A stretch of 5,185 nt of DNA, from positions 1 to 5,185 of the forward strand of contig LUOC01000167.1 of NCBI GenBank assembly GCA_001626655.1, read 5' to 3'. Below the pieces are notes generated by a model. It saw only the letters and a list, made by a program, of their open reading frames with translations. It was not told the DNA's origin and did not search any database. A program made the translations under genes and the position numbers. The stretch is from Fidelibacterota bacterium REDSEA-S14_B6 (GTDB lineage Bacteria; Fidelibacterota; Marinisomatia; Marinisomatales; S15-B10). Of the stretch, positions 1 to 5,185 are shown in pieces. Position 1 is the first letter of the stretch; each line of letters begins with the position of its first letter.

Positions 1-1031
1 AACACATACAGCATCACAATACACCATGCGGCCTGCAGCATGAGAGCGTTTACCGGAGTGTTGAATTTTGGGTGCCGTTTCGCCGTGAAGCGGAAGAACA
101 CCTCGTGGTCGCCCATGGCCTGAATGACCCTTGCGCCGGCTGTCTGGATAGTGATAGAGAGCGAACTGACCACGCTGACAAAAATGAGGATTGTAAGATA
201 AACGGACCACCCTTCGGCCCCCACAGCTTCGAGGGCCCGGAGGGGCACCATCGCCTCGTCGCGCATCCCTTCAATCCCCACCGCCTGCAGGAAGCCGAAC
301 TGGACGACGACATAAATTGTCGTTACGAGAACCGTCCCTCCAATGAGGGCGATGGGAAGGGTTTTCCTCGGATTGTGAATCTCCCCGGCGATGTAGCCCG
401 CCACGTTCCATCCTGTGTAGGCGAAGAATATGGGAATGAGCGCCCGAGACAGACCGATGACGGGACTGTCAATGGAGGCGGGAGCGGTCTGCAGCGACGC
501 TGCCGTAGAAGTCTTTGTGAACAGAATGAACGAGAGGAAGATCAAGCCGCCGATCTTCACCACGGTCAGAATCGATTGAAACCGCGAACCGATGGTGATT
601 CTGAGACAATGCAGAGCGGTAAACAGGATAACAAGTATTGAAGAGAGAGCAGGAACAGAGAGACTTGTCCCCGGAATGAACTCTTTGAGATACTTCCCCC
701 CGAATACGGCGAGGATAGCGATGGAGCCGGTCTCGAATATCATGAGGCTCATCCAGCCGTAGAGGAAGGCGGGATAGGTTCCGTAAACTTTTTTCAGGTA
801 GAGGAAATCGCCGCCGATTTCGGGAAACTCTGTGGACAGCTCAGCGATGGCGAGGGCGCCCAGCGTCGCCATGATACCGCCGATGATCCACGCGGCGATG
901 AGCCAACTCCCGTCCAGCACCGGCGAGGCGGCGTAACCGGAAAGCAGGAACACGGAGGAACCGATCATGTTCCCGGCCACCATGTTGGTGGCATCGAATG
1001 TTTTTACGACCCTTTTGGAAGATCCCGCCAC
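1..1031 (-). CDS. APC-superfamily amino-acid permease, LAT/SteT-like (3' end cut by window edge)
   Basis: Inner-membrane amino-acid transporter of the amino acid-polyamine-organocation superfamily; the substrate cannot be read from sequence. Translation from a GTG at 1031 gives 343 complete codons that run off the window at base 1. The family is usually about 430-460 residues, so the last three or four of 12 helices are missing. Helix 1 carries FDATNMVAGNMIGSSVF (residues 12-28), the unwound substrate-binding stretch; the usual GSG reads GSS here. Helix 3 has PAFLYGWMSLMIFETGSIA, close to the LAT-family pattern. Helix 6 has FAYTGWN followed by GEIHNPRKTLPIAL, the conserved helix 6-7 junction. 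Seven to eight hydrophobic helices are visible. It lies nine bases after the DUF423 stop, in the same frame, so the two are probably co-transcribed. No good Shine-Dalgarno is seen; the nearest GAGG is 13 bases upstream. The next in-frame ATG (codon 17) would cut into helix 1, so GTG is preferred. Confidence 0.85.
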   Translation of the reverse strand, partial: MAGSSKRVVKTFDATNMVAGNMIGSSVFLLSGYAASPVLDGSWLIAAWIIGGIMATLGALAIAELSTEFPEIGGDFLYLKKVYGTYPAFLYGWMSLMIFETGSIAILAVFGGKYLKEFIPGTSLSVPALSSILVILFTALHCLRITIGSRFQSILTVVKIGGLIFLSFILFTKTSTAASLQTAPASIDSPVIGLSRALIPIFFAYTGWNVAGYIAGEIHNPRKTLPIALIGGTVLVTTIYVVVQFGFLQAVGIEGMRDEAMVPLRALEAVGAEGWSVYLTILIFVSVVSSLSITIQTAGARVIQAMGDHEVFFRFTAKRHPKFNTPVNALMLQAAWCIVMLYV

Positions 1032-1040
1032 GGAGATTGT

Positions 1041-1412
1041 TCAGCCTCGATAAGCCCCGAGAGCGAGGAAGATCCAGCCCGCCATGAAGCAGAGCCCGCC
1101 GAAGGGTGTCACGGCGCCGAAAGCGGAAACGTCAGTTAGGACGCGAAGGTAGAGGCTCCCGGAAAAGAGGACGATCCCTCCGACAAAGAGCCATCCCGAC
1201 CACTCCATTAAGGGTGACGAAATCGACTGAGCCGCAATCCCGAGAAGGACCAGAGCGAGGGCGTGATACATCTGGTATCGTGCGCCTGTCTCGAAAGTTG
1301 AAATAAGGTCAGGAGAAACTCTTGACTTCAGGGCGTGCGCTCCGAACGCGCCCACCGTCACCGCAAGAAATCCAAAGAGCGCGCCGAAAACAATCCAGGA
1401 GGTCGGTTTCAT
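1041..1412 (-). CDS. DUF423 (YgdD/UPF0382-type) small inner-membrane protein
   Basis: A complete 123-residue protein of the DUF423 family, to which E. coli YgdD belongs; its biochemical function is not established. Four hydrophobic segments are visible at about residues 7-27, 50-62, 72-92 and 98-119. Family hallmarks are GAFGAHALK (21-29), the YQMYHALAL stretch (46-54), FSGSLYL (83-89) and TPFGGLCFMAGW (102-113). Length is normal, and no deletion is evident, unlike the genes upstream. It starts 50 bases after the stop of the long fusion frame and ends nine bases before the permease GTG, so it looks like an operon member. No strong Shine-Dalgarno precedes the ATG at 1412, but the N-terminus MKPTSWIVFGALFG fits the family start well. 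There is no clear terminator in the 50-base spacer; a weak CCGC/GCGG pairing there lacks a T-tract. Confidence 0.9.
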   Translation of the reverse strand: MKPTSWIVFGALFGFLAVTVGAFGAHALKSRVSPDLISTFETGARYQMYHALALVLLGIAAQSISSPLMEWSGWLFVGGIVLFSGSLYLRVLTDVSAFGAVTPFGGLCFMAGWIFLALGAYRG

Positions 1413-1462
1413 TTCTGTCAGTCTGGAAGTTTTTCAGGCACCGCGGTCCCAGCGGCTCTCGA

Positions 1463-2434
1463 TCAGACGTCGTTTTTCTGGTAGACTGTCCTGATGGGGA
1501 AGGGAATTTCGATCCCCTCTTCCCCGAAGCGCTTGCTGATCTGCTTGATAAATTCGTGAGTTACGGCCCACTGCCCGGAGTAGTCCTCCGCCCCCATGGA
1601 GACGCGAAAATCGATGCTCGACTCCCCGAAAGCGACGAACACCATGCTCGGTTCATAATCGGTGATGGCTCCCTCCACCATCGACTGCACCTTGTTTGCC
1701 ACCTCCAGCACCACCCGCTCAACCTGCTCGAGATCGCTGTCATAGCTGACGCCGCAGGCGACCCTTGCGATGAGCTGTTTCACGGGCATGTCGAAGTTCC
1801 GCATAATGGCGGTGGAGAGCCTCGAGTTGGGGATGACAACGGTGTTGTTCCGTCTGTCTTTGATAATGGTGTTCCGCCAGGAGATATTTTGAACGGTCCC
1901 CTTGTGTAGAGTGTCTAACTCAACAAGATCGCCCGGGACAACCTTTCGTGACAGGAGGATGTGGAGCCCGGCGAACAGATCAGAGAGCGTATCCTTCAGT
2001 GCCAGCGAGATGGCGAGACCACCGACACCGAGAGCTGTCAGGACAGGGGTGATGGAGATGCCGAGCGTCTGGAACACCACAAGGGCCCCCACCGTGATAA
2101 TCACGATTCGGACAAGGTTGGAGATCATGGTCGTGGACGGAAAGGCGTCGTTGCTCTCGGCAAACATTTCCAGCAGGCCTACCGCTATCCTCGACAGTGC
2201 GAGAGTGACAGAAAGAATCAGCAGAACAATCACGCCAGTCTGCACCGATCCCATCAGGGATTCTCCCAGCGGGAGGCGGCCGAGGGCGAGGTAGACGCCG
2301 CCGAGGATAAACCAGAAGACGCTCGACGATTCCACCGCTTCTAAGACAACGTCGTCTCCGCGCCAGTTTGTCTTGGCGGCAACTTTCTTCAGTCGGTTGT
2401 GGACATACCGCTTTGCCGGCTTCTTTCGGCTCCA
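1463..2434 (-). other. MscS-family mechanosensitive channel segment of the fusion frame
   Basis: Residues about 613-935. Basic RKKPAKRYVHNRLKKVAAKT leads into hydrophobic helices at about 648-668, 675-704 and 715-738. The pore-lining TM3 follows (about 743-772), with the small-residue pattern ALGVGGLAISLALKDTLS. The beta domain follows with PGDLVEL, GTVQNISWRNT and the VVIPNSRL signature (PN at 814-815), then the alpha/beta cage domain ending in IEIPFPIRTVY (about 920-930). In the family this forms a heptameric inner-membrane channel that opens under membrane tension to release solutes on osmotic downshock. Stand-alone relatives of this type have a first membrane helix before the basic stretch; none is seen here, because the repeat region joins directly at about GEPLWSRKK. 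The C-terminus and stop look normal. Confidence 0.85.
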
Positions 2435-4270
2435 GAGCGGTTCTCCCTTGACGCTGACAGTCTCCCGCTCGAACCTCCCCTCTTTATCGGTGGCCAGTAC
2501 ATAAATAATCCTGTTCCGAACGTAACACTGTATTACCGACATCTTGCCGTTTTCATGCCACTGAAGCTCCACGCCGTGCTTCTTGCCGGCGATGAAGTCC
2601 GACTCAACCTTTCGGTGGCCGAGCTTGCTCCGCTCCCGGAACACTTCATGCTTTTCGTGGAGTGGTTCAGTGATGCGCCGGCCGTGTCGATCCCAGCCGA
2701 TGCGCCACGCCTGCTCTCCCTCCCGGTAGGCGGTGATTTGGCGAAGTTCTCCCGAATCGTGCCACATGATTTCGATGTGAGGAATATCTTCGATATAGAC
2801 GGCGTGGGCGATCAATCGACCTTTCGGTGACCATTCGCTGGCGGTACCGTCTCTCTTACCGCCGGAGTACTCGGTCAGACGGTAGAGAACGCCGCTGGTG
2901 AACCATTCCGCCGCAGCGCCGTCAAGAAAGTCATCATCATACTGCGAAAGAGAACGGAGCGTCCGGTCATCATACCATCTCCGCCATCTGCCGACCTTCC
3001 TCCCTGCCTTGAAAAGCTGTTCGAACAGCAGTTCACCGTTGGCGTACCACGCTCGGGACTTGCCGCTCAACAAACTGTCCTTATAGATCCGAACGGTGTC
3101 TCTGCTTCCAGTCTCGCCGAACCAAGTCCATTTTCCGTGGGGCACCCCCTTCTTGTGGGGGCGAAGAACGCTGATCTCGCCATTCTCGTGGAAGGAGGTC
3201 ATCCCCGTCACCACCGAATCGCCTTTCGCCACCTTTGAGGTCACCTCTGTCCGTTGACCGTCCATTTCGATGGTAACGAGGGAAGTCCCGCCTGAACAGG
3301 CGAAGATGAGAAGCGCTGCTGGTAGAGAGGATAAACCCGACATCGCCTCATCGAACTGTCTCGACTCACCGTAGCCGATACGGATGAACCCTTCGGCGTC
3401 AAAGGCGTATTTCCCCGGCGGGACGAGGACGGAGTGATCCTGAACCAGTTTGAGACAAAAATCGTCGGTGCTGACGTCATCGGAAAACTTTGGGAATGTG
3501 ACGGGCCCTCCCTTCGGCGGAACCCAGTCGAAGACGCCGTTACGCTCGCTCATCCAGCTTTTGAGGTAGGCGAAGTTCTCATCAACGATGGCCTGATTCC
3601 GGCCTATCACTTTATCCCGGTGACGGTGTGCAGCGGCGGCGATCTTCTGCTCAATGACCGGCGCCGTAACCGTGGTGTAGAACCGGATGTGGAGGAGTCT
3701 GTCCAAAACTGGCTTCGGCGCCGTGATCCATCCCACCCTCAGGCCGCTCAGGCCAAAGGACTTGGACATGGAACCGGTGGCGATGGCGCTTTCGTCGATG
3801 TCCCGAATAGATGGCGTTTCTGGGCCGCCGTCCACGGTGATACCCCGAAACTCGAAGTCCGGTTCAAAACTGTTCGCGTGGTCGAGCTTCCAGTGACGTA
3901 TTTCAACACCGTTGTCTTCGGCGAGCTGATAAAGCGCCGGATACATGGGAAACATGGCCACAATCGAATCGCCTTTCGACACCTTCGATTCGATGAGGAG
4001 AAAGATCGCTTCCGTGCTGGAGGAGGTGATATAAACGTTTTCCGATGAGCCGCCACTGTACCATGTGCTGATGGCGCCTCTCAGCTCGTCCGAGCCGGGG
4101 CCCGGCGTGGCGCCCAGAGACGACCCTTCGAAATCGAAGGACTCTCCGGTGATTTCGGACAGTTCGGCCACGGTCATCCCGGCGCAACTGCTGGAGCCGA
4201 GAAGATGGTCCACGTCAAACTCGTACCGTTCGAACCACTCTTCAAGCCGGAATACTGAATATCTCGTCAT
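1463..4270 (-). CDS. Apparent tripartite fusion: PLP aminotransferase - YwqK/MORN-like repeats - MscS channel
   Basis: A single uninterrupted frame of 935 residues (numbered from ATG 4270) covers three protein families normally encoded by separate genes. Residues 1 to about 316 are a class I/II PLP aminotransferase; about 317-612 are a lipobox-like segment plus YwqK/MORN-like repeats; about 613-935 are an MscS mechanosensitive channel. The ATG at 4270 is preferred because AAGGGG lies about six bases upstream; an in-frame TTG at 4294 only adds eight residues, and this Shine-Dalgarno would lie within them. I know of no such domain order. Each junction shows missing material: the aminotransferase lacks its NPxG/DEVY region, the lipoprotein lacks its charged n-region, and MscS lacks helix 1. 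I infer that deletions joined three co-directional genes, either in the organism or in the assembly. As it stands, a catalytically dead aminotransferase domain is likely, and the channel's topology would be disturbed. The open frame is certain; that it is one functional protein is doubtful. Confidence 0.6.
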   Translation of the reverse strand: MTRYSVFRLEEWFERYEFDVDHLLGSSSCAGMTVAELSEITGESFDFEGSSLGATPGPGSDELRGAISTWYSGGSSENVYITSSSTEAIFLLIESKVSKGDSIVAMFPMYPALYQLAEDNGVEIRHWKLDHANSFEPDFEFRGITVDGGPETPSIRDIDESAIATGSMSKSFGLSGLRVGWITAPKPVLDRLLHIRFYTTVTAPVIEQKIAAAAHRHRDKVIGRNQAIVDENFAYLKSWMSERNGVFDWVPPKGGPVTFPKFSDDVSTDDFCLKLVQDHSVLVPPGKYAFDAEGFIRIGYGESRQFDEAMSGLSSLPAALLIFACSGGTSLVTIEMDGQRTEVTSKVAKGDSVVTGMTSFHENGEISVLRPHKKGVPHGKWTWFGETGSRDTVRIYKDSLLSGKSRAWYANGELLFEQLFKAGRKVGRWRRWYDDRTLRSLSQYDDDFLDGAAAEWFTSGVLYRLTEYSGGKRDGTASEWSPKGRLIAHAVYIEDIPHIEIMWHDSGELRQITAYREGEQAWRIGWDRHGRRITEPLHEKHEVFRERSKLGHRKVESDFIAGKKHGVELQWHENGKMSVIQCYVRNRIIYVLATDKEGRFERETVSVKGEPLWSRKKPAKRYVHNRLKKVAAKTNWRGDDVVLEAVESSSVFWFILGGVYLALGRLPLGESLMGSVQTGVIVLLILSVTLALSRIAVGLLEMFAESNDAFPSTTMISNLVRIVIITVGALVVFQTLGISITPVLTALGVGGLAISLALKDTLSDLFAGLHILLSRKVVPGDLVELDTLHKGTVQNISWRNTIIKDRRNNTVVIPNSRLSTAIMRNFDMPVKQLIARVACGVSYDSDLEQVERVVLEVANKVQSMVEGAITDYEPSMVFVAFGESSIDFRVSMGAEDYSGQWAVTHEFIKQISKRFGEEGIEIPFPIRTVYQKNDV
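2435..3322 (-). other. Lipobox-like segment plus YwqK/MORN-like repeats in the fusion frame
   Basis: Residues about 317-612. It opens with PAALLIFACSGG, a hydrophobic h-region and lipobox (I-F-A-Cys, Cys 325 at codon 3296-3298) of the kind that starts a lipoprotein, here buried in mid-chain. About eight degenerate repeats of roughly 23 residues follow, built on the pattern W..(aromatic)..(N/S)G.l....y..G: HENGEI, YANGEL, FTSGVL, SPKGRL, HDSGEL and HENGKM are the clearest cores, with G.k.G.w connectors such as PHGKWTWF and KVGRWRRW. These resemble the repeats annotated in YwqK-family 'antitoxin' and MORN-like proteins, which are often secreted or lipid-anchored; their role is mostly unproven, and I do not call this an antitoxin. 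Probably once a free envelope lipoprotein of about 300 residues. Confidence 0.7.
3323..4270 (-). other. Aminotransferase segment of the fusion frame, with an internal in-frame gap
   Basis: Residues 1 to about 316 match fold-type I PLP aminotransferases of the subgroup that opens with a RLEEWFERYEF-like helix. Visible landmarks are SSSTEAI (83-89, phosphate-binding helix), GSMSKSFGLSGLRVGW (166-181) with the Schiff-base Lys at residue 170 (codon 3761-3763), DWVPPKGGPVTFP (about 248-260) and FIRIGYG (295-301) with the substrate-carboxylate Arg at 297. Between FEPDF (135-139) and FRGITVDG (141-148) the chain passes directly from the strand before the NPxG loop to the strand after the DE(V/A)YRG motif. 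From memory of the family about 60 residues are missing, including the NPxG Asn and the Asp that binds the pyridine nitrogen. The C-terminal helix FDEAMSGLSSL (306-316) is where such proteins normally end. Substrate unknown; activity is unlikely if the gap is real. Confidence 0.8.
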
Positions 4271-4323
4271 CGATAACCCCTTATTGACGGCCAAATATAC
4301 GCATGAGAGTATCGCATTTCTTT

Positions 4324-4640
4324 CTAACTCTCCGCAAATCCTGCAGGAGAAACTACGGTGGCCGGAAAAGCCACTTTTAACTCCCTGTCTGCCGATACAA
4401 GCGGAATGTTCAGCTCCTGAGCTAGAGTTACGAATTCACAATCATATCCTGAACACGAAGTGTGATGCGCTCTCCCCACAGGTGGTAAGAGAGAATACTC
4501 CTGAACTCACTTCGCCATAACACTGGCGCTGCCCAATCTGAATCTTTTTGATAGACCTCTTCCGCCAATTCAGTCTGCTCGGTATCTATGAACATGTAGG
4601 CAATGACGTTGGTGTCTACCACAATCACGGCCTGCCCCAT
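4324..4640 (-). pseudogene. VapC/PIN-domain ribonuclease toxin, broken by internal deletion and frame change
   Basis: A VapC-type PIN endoribonuclease toxin in two out-of-frame pieces. The N-terminal piece (4428-4640, 70 codons before TAA) has VVDTNVIAY with catalytic Asp 9, the helix ELAEEVY, and WAAPVLWRSEF with Glu 45. It is right for the family up to about TLRVQDM and then ends prematurely. In another minus-strand frame, 4446-4324 reads YDCEFVTLAQELNIPLVSADREL and on to PAGFAES before a TAG. That is the standard PIN C-terminus with its two remaining acidic positions (YD and SAD). Roughly 25-35 residues between the halves are absent, by comparison with the usual 130-140-residue length. The ATG at 4640 overlaps the antitoxin gene by 16 bases and has AAAGG upstream; a GTG overlapping the antitoxin TGA is an alternative start. 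No active toxin is expected. Confidence 0.85.
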
Positions 4641-4867
4641 TTCTTGGCCTTTTTCAAGATCTCCTCGGTCAGAGGAGCGCCGTCGATCGTAGCGCGAATC
4701 TTTCTCACTCTCGCCAAGAGCTGCTCGGGGTCTACGGGATTGTGGCGAAATGTTCTCTCAAGACAGACGATTACCTCACTGTTTATGCTCCGCCGATTGC
4801 GACGGGCACTCTCTCTGAGGCTTTCATAAAGGTCGTCAGGAATCTTCTTCACCGTCAAGTTCGTCAT
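4625..4867 (-). CDS. FitA/VapB-like ribbon-helix-helix antitoxin
   Basis: An intact 80-residue antitoxin that should bind DNA as a dimer, repress its own operon and neutralise the adjacent PIN toxin. Residues 2-8 (TNLTVKK) form the DNA-contacting beta strand, PDDLYESLRESARR is helix A and SINSEVIVCLERTF (27-40) is helix B, the pattern of FitA-like Arc-fold proteins. The C-terminal tail (45-80), ending LTEEILKKAKKWGRP, is the typical toxin-wrapping region with its usual GRP end. The ATG at 4867 is chosen over one at 4900 because AAGGAG sits five bases upstream and the family starts at this Met. The stop overlaps the toxin start by 16 bases, the usual translational coupling. Two inverted repeats just upstream could be its operator. 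Its toxin partner is broken, so it is an orphan that may still repress or cross-neutralise. Confidence 0.88.
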   Translation of the reverse strand: MTNLTVKKIPDDLYESLRESARRNRRSINSEVIVCLERTFRHNPVDPEQLLARVRKIRATIDGAPLTEEILKKAKKWGRP

Positions 4868-4872
4868 GCTGT

Positions 4873-4878
4873 CTCCTT
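4873..4878 (-). promoter_or_regulatory. Shine-Dalgarno of the antitoxin gene
   Basis: AAGGAG lies five bases before the ATG at 4867. It decides the start in favour of MTNLTVKK over an in-frame ATG 11 codons upstream (4900), for which I see no comparable site and which would lie inside the inverted-repeat region. Confidence 0.75.
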
Positions 4879-4884
4879 TCGAAT

Positions 4885-4903
4885 TGGTTCCATTATGCAA
4901 CCA
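4885..4903. repeat. Inverted repeat upstream of the antitoxin, possible operator
   Basis: Perfect five-base arms TGGTT and AACCA are separated by nine bases, about 18 bases before the antitoxin ATG and downstream of the possible promoter. Ribbon-helix-helix antitoxins bind short inverted repeats at such positions. The arms are short enough to occur by chance, so the operator role is inference. Confidence 0.3.
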
Positions 4904-4906
4904 TTA

Positions 4907-4924
4907 CGGAACTTACATTTTCCG
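4907..4924. repeat. Second inverted repeat upstream of the antitoxin, possible operator
   Basis: Five-base arms CGGAA and TTCCG are separated by eight bases, overlapping the possible -10 element. With the neighbouring TGGTT/AACCA repeat it makes a tandem arrangement like a toxin-antitoxin operator, but the arm sequences differ. It could also be a weak hairpin after the comM-like stop; there is no T-tract after it. Confidence 0.3.
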
Positions 4925-4938
4925 GAGAACACAGTCAA
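4910..4938 (-). promoter_or_regulatory. Possible sigma-70-type promoter for the antitoxin-toxin unit
   Basis: On the minus strand TTGACT (4938-4933), a good -35 match, is followed after 17 bases by TAAGTT (4915-4910), a poor -10 match. It sits in the 78-base gap between the comM-like stop and the antitoxin ATG, where a promoter would be expected. The weak -10 keeps confidence low. Confidence 0.3.
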
Positions 4939-4945
4939 CAGCAAA

Positions 4946-5185
4946 CTACAGCCATAACTGTCTGTCCAAACTTCTGTACTGGATCGCCTCTGCTAAATGA
5001 GGCGACAGGATCTCCGGCTCCCCGGCGAGATCGGAAACAGTTCTCGACACTTTCAGGATTCGATCGTACGCCCTCGCAGACAACCCCAATTTTTCCATGG
5101 CGGAATTGAGAAGGGATCGCCCTTCGGCATTGATGCCGCAAAACCGTTTAATCTCTTTCGTCTCCATGTGGGCGTTGGCGTAGAC
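4946..5185 (-). CDS. comM: ComM/YifB magnesium-chelatase-like AAA+ protein, C-terminal end (5' part outside window)
   Basis: The last 79 residues of a ComM/YifB protein; the frame is open to the window edge, so the real start lies outside and the internal ATG at 5167 is not the start. The visible part is the Mg-chelatase C-terminal domain: VYANAHMETKEIKRFCG, then LLNSAMEKLGLSARAYDRILKVSRTVSDLAG, then PHLAEAIQYRSLDRQLWL. The LSARxYDRILKVxRTxxDL core and the EAIxYRxLDR end are diagnostic of the family. In bacteria studied, ComM is a hexameric ATP-dependent helicase that promotes branch migration of incoming DNA during natural transformation; it is not part of chlorophyll synthesis. The AAA+ ATPase motifs lie upstream of the window. 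The stop is 78 bases before the antitoxin ATG. Confidence 0.9.
   Translation of the reverse strand, partial: VYANAHMETKEIKRFCGINAEGRSLLNSAMEKLGLSARAYDRILKVSRTVSDLAGEPEILSPHLAEAIQYRSLDRQLWL

Noticed and set aside
72..641. Plus-strand open frame of 189 codons
   Set aside because: It lies antisense to the permease, and its translation is hydrophilic and low in recognisable motifs; the minus strand gives a clear APC permease across the whole interval.
1413..1462. Possible terminator between the long frame and DUF423 (CCGC/GCGG pairing)
   Set aside because: The stem is four base pairs with no T-tract on the minus strand; the 50-base spacing suits an operon.
1322..2344. Several plus-strand open frames opposite the MscS domain and DUF423
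   Set aside because: They are antisense shadows; the minus strand has unambiguous MscS and DUF423 motifs, and no plus-strand product shows a family pattern.
3241..3480. Minus-strand 79-codon frame overlapping the lipobox region in another frame
   Set aside because: It has no family features and is low-complexity Ser/Arg-rich; only its short MRRC-like stretch is relevant, as a possible frameshifted leader discussed in the findings.
3434..4048. Plus-strand open frame of 204 codons opposite the aminotransferase
   Set aside because: It is a mirror of the aminotransferase reading frame; the minus strand has the PLP Lys motif and other family landmarks.
4271..4294. TTG at 4294 as start of the long frame
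   Set aside because: The ATG at 4270 has AAGGGG at good spacing and begins where aminotransferases of this subgroup begin; the extra eight residues come from the Shine-Dalgarno region itself.
4358..4378. Hairpin GTGGC/GCCAC followed by TTTT on the plus strand, terminator-like
   Set aside because: The stem is only five base pairs, no plus-strand gene precedes it, and on the minus strand it is part of the coding sequence of the PIN C-terminus (around SADREL to FPATVV).
4868..4900. ATG at 4900 as the antitoxin start
   Set aside because: It adds 11 residues encoded by the inverted-repeat and Shine-Dalgarno region; family members start at the Met encoded at 4867.

Overview
This window is a bacterial chromosomal segment in which every supportable gene lies on the minus strand, packed with short spacers or overlaps. 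The reading order is from high to low coordinates. Lipobox-like, YwqK-type and MscS-type sequences suggest a Gram-negative-type envelope. Base composition is balanced to moderately GC-rich by eye. I cannot name the taxon; an uncultured or metagenome-derived lineage is possible but is a guess.

Layout in transcription order: (1) the last 79 residues of a ComM/YifB magnesium-chelatase-like AAA+ protein (4946-5185, cut by the window edge); (2) a spacer with a possible promoter and two inverted repeats (4868-4945); (3) an intact FitA-type ribbon-helix-helix antitoxin (4625-4867), overlapping (4) a VapC/PIN toxin that is broken: its N-terminal and C-terminal halves are both recognisable but in different frames, with the middle missing (4324-4640); (5) one very long open frame of 935 residues (1463-4270) that runs through a PLP aminotransferase, a lipobox-like hydrophobic segment, a YwqK/MORN-like repeat region and an MscS channel domain; (6) a small DUF423 (YgdD-type) membrane protein (1041-1412); (7) an APC-superfamily amino-acid permease (1-1031), C-terminally cut by the window edge.

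The striking part is 1463-4640. The long frame looks like three ordinary genes joined in frame. The aminotransferase also lacks the stretch that normally carries the NPxG motif and the pyridine-binding Asp, the repeat protein has its lipobox buried mid-chain, and the MscS part lacks its usual first membrane helix. The neighbouring toxin is also missing an internal piece. The simplest reading is a series of small deletions (real genome decay, or assembly collapse) clustered in about 2.2 kb, while the flanking genes look intact. A genuine tripartite fusion protein is possible but less likely.

I see no RNA genes, CRISPR arrays, insertion sequences or plus-strand genes. I do not see a convincing new biological system. 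The gene fusion and the clustered deletion scars are the items that most deserve checking.
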